This document shows, piece after piece, positions 44,273 through 55,553 of a stretch of DNA of 64,000 nt. The stretch's first letter is position 1; each line of letters begins with the position of its first letter. The DNA lies in NCBI RefSeq assembly GCF_932294415.1, contig NC_065535.1, positions 24,826,782 through 24,890,781 on the forward strand. Direction: 5' to 3'. The notes under the pieces are model-generated. The model had not been told where the DNA came from. It was given only the letters and a program-made list of their open reading frames with translations, and did no database searches. This DNA comes from Quercus robur (taxonomy: Eukaryota > Streptophyta > Magnoliopsida > Fagales > Fagaceae). Both the position numbers and the translations under genes were made by a program.

Positions 44273-46537
44273 CTATGTTGAAGACTCCGTCGAGGACCGA
44301 GATAGTTTTGGGTGCGTTAGACAAGCGTCCAAGGCTCTTTTCAGGTTATTTACAATTTCAGTCATCGAGGGACGATCTCTACCTTCTAGATTTACACAAT
44401 CCATTGCTAGGTACCCAACATATGCCACTGCCTCTATTTCAAATGGAGTAGGTGGTGGTACTTTTGGGTCCAAAACTCTGTGAATTTCGTCTTGGGCAAT
44501 GTATGGAACAACAAAATCAACCACATTTCGGGGCACCCCGTTTTCATTCCTATGAATTGCCTTGTACCCGGACAACATTTCGAGCAATACGACTCCAAAG
44601 CTGTACACGTCACTTTTGGTTGTCAATTGTTGAAGTCTATAGTACTCGGGATCCATGTAACCAACCGTACCTGCTCCAAGAAGTGAAAGGTGTGACTCTT
44701 CGTCCATGGGAGCCATCAATGATAGGCCGAAATCAGACACCTTGGCGTTCCATGTGTCGTCTAGTAATATGTTAGACGACTTGATATCGCGGTGTATGAT
44801 TGGTGGAACTGCATACACGTGTAAATACTCAATGCCTCTAGCTGCATCTAGTGCAACCTTAATTCGGGCAGCCCATGACATTAGAGGAGTACCTTGAAGC
44901 TTGTGAAGATGGTCATTAAGGGTACCATTTTTCATGTACTCATAGACCAATACACGCTCATTGCTATCTTCACAAAATCCCAATAAACGGACAAGATTCT
45001 TGTGATTGAGCCTGGACAAAGCTTCCAGCTCATTTATGAAAGCATTGTCATTGTCCTCCTCTCGCTTGTTCACATATGGTGTAGACGTTGAAATTTCAGC
45101 ACGCTTGATAGCCACTTCTCGGCCATCATCTAAAGTGGCTCGGTAGACTGAGCCAAAGCTACCTGTTCCAATCTTGTGATCTTCTGAAAAATTGTTGGTC
45201 GCTTCAAGTAACATTTGCAAAGGAAATTGTTCCATGGGCACACCGTTTCCCAAACTAACCAAATGGCTCAATCGCTTCTCTAGAACCGGTGGTGCTTGTT
45301 GTTGACGTGGGCTTGGAACATTTTCAGGTGTAGTTCCTGGCTCGTCCAAGCGGCCCGAGTCATGGACTCGGCGACATCCTCTATCCTTGCAATATTTGTA
45401 CAAAAAGAAACAACAAACTAGTATCAGAGCCGAGGATCCCACACACCCCACTACTAAGTAAGCCACCATTTTTTTGTTCCAACCACTGGTATGATGGGAT
45501 TGTGGTGGTGAAGGAGAAGTTTCTCCCTCACAAGGCTTGCAGATATATACTCCCTGACCACAAATGGCGGAAGACAAGTCCAATATACCGCATGAGCATT
45601 TACTACTACATGGCCCTGGCATAACTTTGTCAAACACCATTAATTTTGAGTCAAGAATTTCATTACCCCAACAGAACAAAGAATAATTTGCTTTCACAAC
45701 TCCACAGAAAACACTGCGCTTTGCTTCAATGGTGACGAAATAAGTCCCTTGCAAACGTTCTGGCAGGCTGAAATTATTTTCCCCCCAGCAGACAACTGTT
45801 TCATTATGCCATAGAGCACAACTACGGTTTTCTCCTAAAGCCAATGATATGAACTTTCCCTGTGGTTTCTCACCCGCCATCTCTCCCCAGCAATCCAAAC
45901 TATTGTTTTCAGAGATAGCACAAGCATGCCTAAATCCGGCAGAGACCACAGAGTAATTCCCACGAGGCTCTCCGCCGACAACATTAGCATTATTTCCAAC
46001 GCAGGTAATATTTCCAATTGCTGATAACCCACATACAAAATTCTCACCCACAGCAACACTTGAAAAGTTATGATCCCTGCTTGGACGAAAGTCACCAAAT
46101 CTTTGCCACTGCCAGCACTCAAGCTGGTCGGTACCATTTACAAGGCCACAAATGCGAGAATTCCCAGCATCAAGATCTTTGATAGCTGCAGGGCCACCAT
46201 AGATACGCTTGTAGGACGTTATAGTTCCATTGGTAGAGAATCTCCAGCAAACCATAATTGAAGAAGATGGTGAAATTAACCCACAAAGAAATCCGTATCC
46301 AGCTACTATCCCAGAAAATGATGTATTGGGATTCACAGGAATTTGGATTCCTTGAGGGAAACTTGTACAGTTTAGGACAAAAGCTTGTTGGTTAGGGGGC
46401 TTAATTAAAGCACAGATTAGTGTTTGATTAGCAGTCTCTGAAATGGCTACAGTGGATAGTGAATGAACAAATGGAATACAAGAAAAGAAGGATAAGCATA
46501 TAATAAAAAAGAGTAGGAGATGGGAGTTATTAGCCAT
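44273..46537 (-). CDS. CCR4: CRINKLY4-related receptor-like kinase (CCR4-like)
   Basis: A complete 754-residue intronless gene. Residues 1-26 are a signal peptide. Residues 30-305 carry the Trp/Cys repeats of the CRINKLY4 extracellular domain (CGLV..LECWQW, CGLS..ITC, CAIS..LDCWG, CALW..VVCWG, CGVV..LFCWG), an RCC1-like beta-propeller. A short Cys-rich segment (310-336) follows, then one transmembrane helix (about 357-380) and a kinase domain (456-738). The kinase has its glycine loop IGTGSFGSVY, Lys478 in VAIK, HRD at 582-584, DFG at 602-604 and MDPEYY, so it should be active. The protein is a plasma-membrane Ser/Thr kinase with the size and layout of Arabidopsis CCR4 (At5g47850). The ligand is unknown. 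The first ATG directly begins the signal peptide. The opposite-strand frames are shadows. Confidence 0.93.
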   Translation of the reverse strand: MANNSHLLLFFIICLSFFSCIPFVHSLSTVAISETANQTLICALIKPPNQQAFVLNCTSFPQGIQIPVNPNTSFSGIVAGYGFLCGLISPSSSIMVCWRFSTNGTITSYKRIYGGPAAIKDLDAGNSRICGLVNGTDQLECWQWQRFGDFRPSRDHNFSSVAVGENFVCGLSAIGNITCVGNNANVVGGEPRGNYSVVSAGFRHACAISENNSLDCWGEMAGEKPQGKFISLALGENRSCALWHNETVVCWGENNFSLPERLQGTYFVTIEAKRSVFCGVVKANYSLFCWGNEILDSKLMVFDKVMPGPCSSKCSCGILDLSSAICGQGVYICKPCEGETSPSPPQSHHTSGWNKKMVAYLVVGCVGSSALILVCCFFLYKYCKDRGCRRVHDSGRLDEPGTTPENVPSPRQQQAPPVLEKRLSHLVSLGNGVPMEQFPLQMLLEATNNFSEDHKIGTGSFGSVYRATLDDGREVAIKRAEISTSTPYVNKREEDNDNAFINELEALSRLNHKNLVRLLGFCEDSNERVLVYEYMKNGTLNDHLHKLQGTPLMSWAARIKVALDAARGIEYLHVYAVPPIIHRDIKSSNILLDDTWNAKVSDFGLSLMAPMDEESHLSLLGAGTVGYMDPEYYRLQQLTTKSDVYSFGVVLLEMLSGYKAIHRNENGVPRNVVDFVVPYIAQDEIHRVLDPKVPPPTPFEIEAVAYVGYLAMDCVNLEGRDRPSMTEIVNNLKRALDACLTHPKLSRSSTESST

Positions 46538-46720
46538 AGAAATAATTTGTAGGATTTGATAATAATATCATGTTGGGATGAGAAAGAAGAAGGTGAAATG
46601 GGAAATGAGTTCTGGCCAGTTTTAAGACTGTGTAAGTTCCACAAAAGGGCCAAAGAGAAGGAAAACGCGGTTCAAGAGTGTTTTGGGAGGACCAAAGACC
46701 GAGTCCTTTGAATCGTTCTA

Positions 46721-46731
46721 TTTTATAAAAG
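46721..46731 (-). promoter_or_regulatory. TATA box candidate for CCR4
   Basis: On the minus strand ACTTTTATAAAATAG lies about 185 bases upstream of the CCR4 start codon, a plausible place for a TATA box with a leader of about 150 bases. No other signal was checked. Confidence 0.35.
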
Positions 46732-47011
46732 TGGGAGCGTGTAGTCAAGACTTAAGCTCTGAAAGCTACACACTGCTAATCCTGACCCCTACCATTCATT
46801 CAAAACTCGTTCAAGGCACTTCCAAAACGTAGGCCGAGTCACTAGAACATAATTGATGACGTATTTCATTTTTTGGGACAAAAAAAATCACTTTCTATCC
46901 ATATATTAATGGGTTTTTTTTTTTTTTTTGGTATTTTTTGTCACTGTGTTTTCTCCAGTTTCAATTTTGGGTTCCTTTTTAGACTCTTTTTTATGTTCTT
47001 TCTTTAGTGTC

Positions 47012-47937
47012 AGCATATTTGGTATATTAAATGAAGATTATGATAGAAATGGTAATGTTTATTATTGCTAATAAAAGATTTTGTGATGTAATAACCAATA
47101 ATATGTTTGGTTGTAAAGTTAGAATAAAATTAATTGTTATATGTGTATGAAAAGTTTTGCATTTGAAAAGATAGATTATTTGTTTATGACTTTTTTATTT
47201 TTATAATTGTCAAGCGCATATTAAAAGTTTTTGCATTTGGAAAGAGATCTAAGATTATTTGTGTATAATTTTTTTTTTAAAATAATTGTTATATGCATAT
47301 AGAAACTTTGTATTTATAGAAATATTTAATATTTGAAGTTATTATACCTAATAAGGAATAACTATTACAACACTTTTAATGAAAAATAACTATTCCTCAA
47401 TTTAAATTATTGCTATTACTAACACTTCATTAGTTTTGACATTAACATTTTTTTTTTTTAAATTAGTCATTTTTAAAAAAGAGTATTTTGTTTTGAAAAC
47501 TATTTAGTTTTCCTATATTTGGTAATATTTTTTTAAAAAATGAGTCTATATTTGGTAGCATTTTTAAAAATGAGATAGAGTTGTTTTCAATAACTTCCAC
47601 ATTACCTCTTAATTTCCTCTATTTAACGTGGCATGAGATAGAGATGTTTTTCTGGAAAATTTTAGCAGAAAACAATCTCTAAAAAATAAGTTATATTTTT
47701 AATAAGATCTTTTGTTAACCAAAGATAGTTTTCCTTGGACTTTTTTTTTTAAGCTACCAAAAAAAAAAAAAAAGGCATAAAACTATCTTCACAAAGGTTT
47801 TCCATGAAAACAAATGAAGCGTAAGTAATAACTATTCCTAGTAATGAAGATGTAACAAATAACCTAAATACTGAATAGCTATTCCCCATGAATAATCATT
47901 CCATTATAGAATCTATTACAACACACAAAATATGCCC
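47012..47937. mobile_element. PIF/Harbinger-like element, diverged relative of the 436-955 MITE
   Basis: The left end GCATATTTGGTATATTAAA and the inverse right end GGGCATATTTTGTGTGTTGT are weak inverted repeats, and TTA follows at 47938-47940. The interior has the GGAATAACTATT/AATAGTTATTCC motifs shared with 436-955 and 48001-48245. The left TSD is not clear. Confidence 0.4.
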
Positions 47938-48000
47938 TTACTAAATTAGATGATGTAGTTAATTGATTACTAACATGACCATTTGAAATTTTAAAGGTTA

Positions 48001-48620
48001 GGACATGTTTGGTAGATTGTAATAAATATTGTAATGTAACAGTTATTCTTATAATTTAACTATCTTGTAGTTTTACTATGTTTTTATTACCGGGAATAAT
48101 CATTTCTTATGAATAACTATTTTTTAAAATGGGGAATAACTATTCCTCTCTAAAATTGTTGTAATATTTATTCCTTAATAGGTGTAATAATTCCTAAAAT
48201 AAATATATTTCAAATATACAAACTTTCCATATACACATAACAATTACTCCCTCCATCCCAAATTGTTGGTCCTCTATTCCATTTTGGATTCCAAAATGAA
48301 GTCCTCTTTCCAAAATTAATAAATAAAATTCTTATCTTACCCTTTATTTAAAAAGTCAATATCATTATTTCTCTATAGTTTAAAATAATAGTGGTAGTTT
48401 TGGAAATTTGTACATTTTTACTTGACAGATAATGTTTTATATGATATTTGCTTAAAAATTTGGATTTTCTACATAGGACCAATACTTTGGGACAGAGAGT
48501 GCACAAAACTAAAAAAATCATAAAAAAATAACATCTCTCTCACAATGATGACTTTATGAATTCTATTTAGGGTGGTCATTAAAAAACTTAAATTATACAA
48601 ATTTTAATAAAAAGAAAATT
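48001..48620. mobile_element. PIF/Harbinger-like MITE, interrupted, right end lost
   Basis: It starts GGACATGTTTGGTAGATTGT after TTA (47998-48000) and for about 240 bases follows the MITE at 436-955 closely, up to CACATAACAATTA. There a Stowaway-like element interrupts it, after which AAAAATCATAAAAAATAAC resumes. No matching right end is found, so the right limit given is approximate. Confidence 0.5.
48247..48499. mobile_element. Stowaway-like MITE, 253 bp
   Basis: The left terminus CTCCCTCCATCCCAAATTGT is the classic Stowaway end, and the right end reads inversely CTCTCTGTCCCAAAGTATTG. It is flanked by TA (48245-48246) and TG (48500-48501, a likely mutated TA). It sits inside the PIF-like MITE that begins at 48001, so it is the younger of the two. 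Confidence 0.7.
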
Positions 48621-51062
48621 TGAATATGTCGACATCACAAAAAAAATTGCAAATATATGATGTTTTACAATTTCCTTCTACAAATAAAATTAAAAAGCAA
48701 AAAAGAGACGAATGAGAATGCTAAGATGTGAGTAATAAATAGAGAAAGAGCCCAAAATGATGATAGAGAAAAGAAAAATGGAGAAAGTGAGAGAAAGCAA
48801 TGAATGATACATGTGATTGCAAGCTAATTAAGCCACTGAGAAGTAGAGCTCTCGACATCACCAATGAGAACGAGTTATGAATTTGAATTATTAGGAGTTT
48901 CTATATTTTGTTTTTGATTGAGCTTTTGTTAAATATTTTGTTCATTTGTTATTATTTGGTTTAATCTTGTTTTTTTATACTCATTTTTATTATTATTATT
49001 TGAACTTTTATTTATGATTTTATTTAAACAGTGGGTTAATCCCACATTGAAAAATGAGTGTAAATTAAAGAGATTTAAAGTCTATATTATATATTCAAGA
49101 GTTATGCCCTTTTAGATATACACTACTGTAAGTTTTTTTAAAACCTTCTCCATTCTCCTCATGTATATGTTAAAATATTTAGTATTCTAAAAAAAAAAAA
49201 AAAAAAAAAAAAACACTTTAGTGATAAGTTCAACAAGCTGCCGTTGAATTAATATATATTATTCTATAATATTTGTCTGTCTCATTCTATGGTTTTTTAT
49301 AACTTCCCTGCAATTGCCTTATTAATATAACCAATCACATAATTGAGTCTTCTCACTTCTTTATACCAAAATACAAAGTGTGAGTTCGCTGAGACTTGAG
49401 AGTCGATTTACGTAAGCGCAAATGGCAATACCGGTGACTATTCTAACCCCGTTACATACTTCTACAGTATAATGGGAAGTGCAATACAAATTTATAGTAC
49501 TTATCATCATAGGCGGAATGAATTATATGATTTATTATTCAGCTAAATAAATAATAAATAAATAAAGTTAATGGTTTATTCACTTTAATAAACAGATACG
49601 GCCCCTTAGATTAATTTGATTAAATGCAACTTTATGAAACTGAGTCCGACATATTGAGAACAATGGCGTGGAGAGACTTTGTCCATATGTCCTCTAAATT
49701 TCAAAGATTTTGTAAACAACCCAATCAACCAAGAGTGATTTAGTTGGTTCTCTCTCTCAATTTTTGACTTTTTCTGTTGAATTAGGTTGAATGCATTCAA
49801 CGTGCTATTTATTATATCTAAAAAACCAGAAATATTGAAACTTTTGTCTCCAATCCAAGTATTTTTTTTCCCATATAGTGGCCACCCAAACCAAATGAGA
49901 GGGTGAGGGTAGGAGGAACTCAATTTATTTTATATATAGATTTAAAGTAGTTTAGAAATATATAATTACTAAATATACTTCACTCCAACCTTCCCAAGTC
50001 CACCCATACCCCATGCACTTAGTGCATGGGTAGGTACCATCCAGACTAATGAGTCTGGTTGTAACTCTATTTATTATATGAACAAAAAATAGGGGCTGGA
50101 TTTCATTGGTATGTAATTTTTATATGATATCTTGGAAGCCCTGTTGTTCAGCTCTATCTACAATGCTAGAAAATCAGCTATGGAGGTAGGAAGTTATTAA
50201 AGGTCTCTCTCTCTCTCTTAAGACCAAAAAAATAAAAACCTCTGATTTTGATAGTCACCAACTTAGCTCTCTCCTTTACAAGCAATGAAGGTAGTGACTA
50301 GCTAGTGAGGGAAAAAACAGAATTTTTTTGGCCCATAGATTTATGGAAGCCTCTTGTAGGCTAGGGCTGGTTTTCTGGGTATATTATGTGCCCTGTTTCA
50401 TTTTTTATAGCATCAAGATTTTCTAGCATTTGATCGATCTGTTTGGAGACCTTAATGTGATTTTATTCACAGTGCATTAAATTTAAAAATTCATGTAATA
50501 GAAATTCACGAGTATGGTACTCCAGGAATGACATTTTTAAGCAACTTAAACATGAATATGATGTAACATTTCCAAATGTTAAAACTAAAATCCATTTCAT
50601 CAAAAAAGGCAAAATGGGGAGATTTTATACATAATTTCTACATTATTGTTCTGATTTTTAAATCCTAGAGAAAATAGATCTGATAATAAAATTCAAAATT
50701 ATTGCGTCATATCTGCTTGAAATGATTTAATCTAAACTAGAACATAGTCAAAGTCTAAACAGTTTTGATTGTGCCATCTGTAGTCAATGTTGTTCCTGAA
50801 CCAAAATATAATGTGTACACAAAAATGGCAATAAATAAGCACCCATATCAGATTATAGCAATATGCTTTCTACAACACCATTCTCATATTTAGGTATATA
50901 ACAATATTACATTCAATCATTACCATTGGATTCTGATGATTTTTATAAAACTACAGTTTGTTCACCAAATTTCGTCAACATGCATGGAAATACCAACATT
51001 TGCATCATGCGTTGAACCTTGAAAGTTTGACTATTACTAGGGGAAAAATATAAAAATATTGA
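48621..51062. other. Gene-free stretch between CEPR2 and the MITE cluster
   Basis: A+T-rich sequence with a poly-A run at about 49190-49213. The part nearest 51062 should contain the CEPR2 3' untranslated region. No gene or further element is recognised. Confidence 0.5.
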
Positions 51063-54000
51063 CTAGAGGAAAACCTTGGCATTTTTGTCAGCATTGTTGT
51101 CCGGAGACTTGAAAATGCAAGGATCTGCATCAATAAGCATTTTAACAACCTCCCTCATAGAAGGACGCACAGATGGAAGCTTGGTAGTGCAAAGGATAGC
51201 AATCTTCAAGACCTTAAGCATGCCATCTTGGACAGAATCAGTCACCACTTTATCATCAAGAACCCTGAGCACACTTTCGCGGTCATTGAGATGATTTAGA
51301 ACCCAATAAACAATATCTTTTCCTTCTCCATATTCGTCTTCAATAGGTCTTCTACCAGAAACTAATTCTAGCAGCACCACACCAAAACTATACACATCAC
51401 TCTTTTCTGTGACTTTAAGAGTATATGCCAGCTCTGCATTGGAAAATTGGAGCATATATGTTAATAAAAGTAAAGCACACATTCAACTTTATATTGAAAA
51501 CATTTTGCAAGAGAGAATGAATTTTTATGAACATCTATTCATAGGTAAGAAAGGAAACCTTGGCCTAATATGTTTAGTAAGTTAAAATTACTCTTGTCAT
51601 TTGTTTATTATGAATTTATGATTCATTTTCATTACTGGAAATACTAGGGAGAGGTGGAGACATAAGAATTGAACACATAAGAAATCAACACATTCTTTAA
51701 ACCTGGCAAAACGCTAATCTCAACAATAGGACAGGATGTCAGCAATAATACACCATTAAACTTTAACATGGCCACAAATTTATTCATAGGTCAACAATTC
51801 AATTAACACCAATAGACTGCCAAATCGAAGTAGAGATTATTCATTATGAATACAACATTTTCTTCGAACTTCTGGTAATATACTTCCCCAGATCCTTGTC
51901 CATGTATACTTCCCAGAAGATAATAAATTGACACAGATACAGCAGAATGCCATCAACATCACAAGTGAATTAGCCATATCCAGTTTGTATTTGTTGGTTG
52001 ATTTGCAACTCATGATATAAATTTATTTAAAATCCTTTCACGTATGATCTAAATTATAAAGTACAAACACAAGGCTTAAGCATATCAACTGAAACCAGAA
52101 GATTAAACAACTATTGGTCCTTTAAGAGGATTGAATTACCATATTAATCATTCAGCAATCAAAGAGAAAATACTATCCTGTGGAACAAAAAATTCATCTC
52201 CGCATTGATTATGAACTTTTATAGTCCGCCTTGGGATACGAAAAAAGAAGAAGATTCTTAAAGAACAGAATACATTTTGGATTATTGAGAAATGAGAACA
52301 GTGGGTCCTCATCTTAGCCCAAGTTTTGAGAGAGATATGCCCTAAAACCTTTTGGTACTCAACTGCTACCCTCTGAGTCATAAATTGGGGACTCAAAAGG
52401 GCCAGAGAAAATCATATTATAACCTTATCATCAATGACTAACCAAAAATTACCAGACTATATAAATAGTCAAGAAGCAACCATCAAAATTAACTTCTTTA
52501 CAAAGAGCAGTCAATATAGATTTATCAATCGAAAGAGATGAAGAAGATAAATATTAGATCAGATGGATGAAGCTGAATGCTCAAGTGATTGAAATTAGGC
52601 ACCTCAAATCATAAGATTCTAGAATTTGAATATAAGAAAATATTAATTGAATTTATAAGAAAAATATGTCCAGTGAACAGATAAAGCACCAGAATCAGAA
52701 AAAAGTATCGGCTGCAATTTTAAAGCCATCACAAATATAAGAAGTTAATGGATATCATTCATGAATTATTTCTTGATGCATGAACAACATTAAAAAAAAA
52801 AATTGTTCAAAAAAGTTGTGAAACTCACCAGGAGCAATATAACCATGAGTGCCAGCAAAACAGCTATATTCAGACTCCTTTTGACACTTCTCTGCAATCT
52901 TTGCTACCCCAAAGTCGGCAATTTTTGGCTCAAAACCCTCATCAAGTAAAATGTTACTTGATTTTATGTCCCGATGAATAATAGGTGGTGAACAGTCATG
53001 GTGGAGATAAGAAATTCCCTTTGCCGCTCCCAAAGCAATTTTATACCTCTGATGCCAATCCAGTTCTGGCAGGCCACCTTTCATCTGTCTGTGAAGAGCT
53101 TGGAACAGATTACCATTTCCCATGTACTCAAACACCAAAAAACTGGAGCCTCCTTTAAGTAAAGAAGCATAAAGCTTCAGTATATTTCTATGCCTTATTT
53201 TCCCCAGAATCTCCATTTCTGCTTCCAAAATCTTTACACCATCTCCTTTCCACAGTTGCTTTACGGCCACAGTACTACCGTTTTTCTTCAAATCCAATCG
53301 ATAAACTTTTCCTGTAGCACCACTTCCAATCAAATTCTCTTCCTCCAGATTACATATTTCATCTGCGTTAATATCTACATGGTTGAAAGATGCAAATTTC
53401 CATTTCGGATCTACTTCCTTCTCCCCTTCCAAATCATTTTCTACACGAGCCACTCTAAGCTTGAAGTTCTTATAACTGACAAGCAGTAACCCAGCTAATA
53501 AGATAACCAAGGCAGATGTTATGACACAGAACAGAACAAAATTACCTGCAAAGATCCCTCTTTGATGATGATTTGCAGGACAAATATTCATCCTAGAATT
53601 CATATGCATTTTAGAATTTTGGACAACACAGAGTCCCTCGTTTCCAAGAAATGCTTTGTCTCCACCCATGATCAAAAGTTCAGATGGCACCCCTCCGGAC
53701 AGCTGGTTTTCAGACAAATCTATGGAGCTTAACTTCAATTTCTTTAAATTTTCCGGAATCAGACCGGTGAGTTTATTTCCCGAAAGATTCAGAGAGTTCA
53801 GTGAGCTCATCAAAGAAAATGTTTCCGGTATATTACCAGTCAAAGAATTCAAAGCAAGATCCAAGTTTGCCAGCCTTGCACAGTTACCTACTTCTGGTGG
53901 TATTGATCCAGTTAAAGAATTTTTTTGCAATTGTAATGATGATAATTGCTCCAGAGCACCAATTCCAGCAGGAATTTTACCAGTGAAGTTATTATTACTT

Positions 54001-55379
54001 AAATGAAGCCTCTCTAAGTTGGTCAGATTGCCAAGTTCTGATGGAAGCTCGCCTGAAAACCTATTGTTCTGCAAAACCAACTGACCCAAGCTCACTGAAG
54101 AGAGAATTTCCGTGGATATTTCTCCACTAAAGTCATTATCACCAAAATCAATCATTGTTACATCTGGAAGTGCCCAAACCCCATTAGGAATTTTCCCGGA
54201 CAAGTGGTTCATATTAATTCTTAACCTTTCCAGAGATTTGCACTCAGCATAAGATTCTGGAAACTCCCCAGAAAAATTGTTTTCCAAAGCAAGCAAGAAC
54301 TTTAGTTTTCTGTTTTCACACAAGAACTTGGGGAAACCACCTGAAAACTGATTCTCAGAAATGTCAATGCTGTTCAATTGTGAGAACCGGCCAAAATTCA
54401 CGGGAAATTCCCCAGTAAAGCTGTTACCATAGATTGAGAACCCAGTAAGATTGTGCATATCTCCAAACCCTGCAGGAAGTTCTCCAGAAAAGTTGTTCTC
54501 ATACAGCTGGAAAACCATCAAATTCTTCAGATTGCCAATTTCTTCAGGCAATTTCCCGTGCATTTTGTTTTGAGAAATATCAAATTCCTGCAGAAAGGTG
54601 AGGTTGGCAAGCTCTCGTGGGATTTCGCCAGTCAAACTATTACCATAAAGTTCAATCTTGTGAAGATTCTTTAGTTTTGCAATGGACTTAGAGACATTCC
54701 CGGAAATATTGTTCTTTGAAATATCCAATGTCTGCAACAACTTGAGCTCGAAAATAGACTCCGGAATCTCTCCTTTCAAATTAGCACCTTGTAGATAGAG
54801 CCAAGCCAAGTTGTTCAAATTCCCAAGGCTCTCAGGAATTTCACCCTCATCAAATTGATTCTGCGCTAGTCCTAAACAAACCAAGCCAGTCAAATTCCCC
54901 ACCCAACTTGGGAACAAACCCGAAAAATTATTCATCGAAAGATCAAGAATCTCCAAGCTTCTCAGCCCAGAAAGATCCGGAATGGCTCCAACCATATTGT
55001 TTATGGTAAGATTCAACACTCTAAGATTAATACAACTGCTCAGCTCTGATGGAAGCTTTCCAGAAATTTGATTAGACGGCAACGAAAGAGTCCTTAAACT
55101 CTTGAGTGCAGAAATGGATGGAGAGATGACCCCTGATAGAGATTTATTGTCTAGTGAGATTTCAATCACTTTCCCGGACACAGAGTCGCATTTAATGCCT
55201 GAAAATTCACAGGGAGAGTCTGAATCTTTCCAGGAATGGAAAACATTGAAAGGGTCTTTGAACTGGCTTTTGAATTGAAGAAGAGCTTTGGTTTCGACCG
55301 TTAGAGGTGTACATGGCGGGAAAAAGGAAAAGCAAAAGAGCAACAGAAAATGGAGGGAGAGAAGTGGGTGTTTGGCCAT
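51063..55379 (-). CDS. CEPR2: LRR receptor-like kinase, CEPR2 type (LRR-XI)
   Basis: Two exons, 55379-52829 and 51433-51063, joined across a 1395-bp GT-AG intron, give 973 residues. The intron splits the APE codon of the kinase (...HGYIAP|ELAYT). Residues 1-28 are a signal peptide; C57/C64 form the N-terminal Cys pair; residues about 70-570 are some 20 leucine-rich repeats (LxxLxLxxNxxSGxIP); the transmembrane helix is about 609-634. The kinase (about 683-955) has Lys707 in VAVK, HRD (802-804) and DFG (822-824). Sequence follows Arabidopsis CEPR2 (At1g72180) along its length, the receptor for CEP peptides that signal nitrogen demand. An upstream in-frame ATG (55454) adds 25 residues ahead of the signal peptide and is less likely the start. 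The open frame past 52829 on the minus strand is intron. Confidence 0.93.
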
Positions 55380-55544
55380 TTGGGAACAAGTATGAGGGCA
55401 AAATGGCCAATCCAAGAAGAGAGTGTGACTGTGTGGATCTTGGTTTTTGAGCATACGATATATCTTATCCAGCCATTATTGCCACTCCTGGAAACAGCTG
55501 AGCAGGAAGGAAACAAAACATTCATAAATCATTTCATTATTATT

Positions 55545-55553
55545 TATATATAT
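55545..55553 (-). promoter_or_regulatory. TATA box candidate for CEPR2
   Basis: A TATATATAAA-type sequence on the minus strand lies about 170 bases upstream of the CEPR2 start codon. It is within an AT-rich stretch, so chance is possible. Confidence 0.3.

Noticed and set aside
44241-44897. Four plus-strand frames within the CCR4 locus
   Set aside because: They are antisense shadows of the CCR4 kinase domain.
52755-52828. Extension of the CEPR2 first exon to the open-frame stop
   Set aside because: A GTGAGT donor at 52828 interrupts the conserved APE motif, and the correct continuation ELAYT... is found at 51433.
55380-55454. Upstream in-frame ATG as the CEPR2 start
   Set aside because: It would place 25 polar residues before a typical signal peptide. 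The ATG at 55379 starts directly with the signal sequence.
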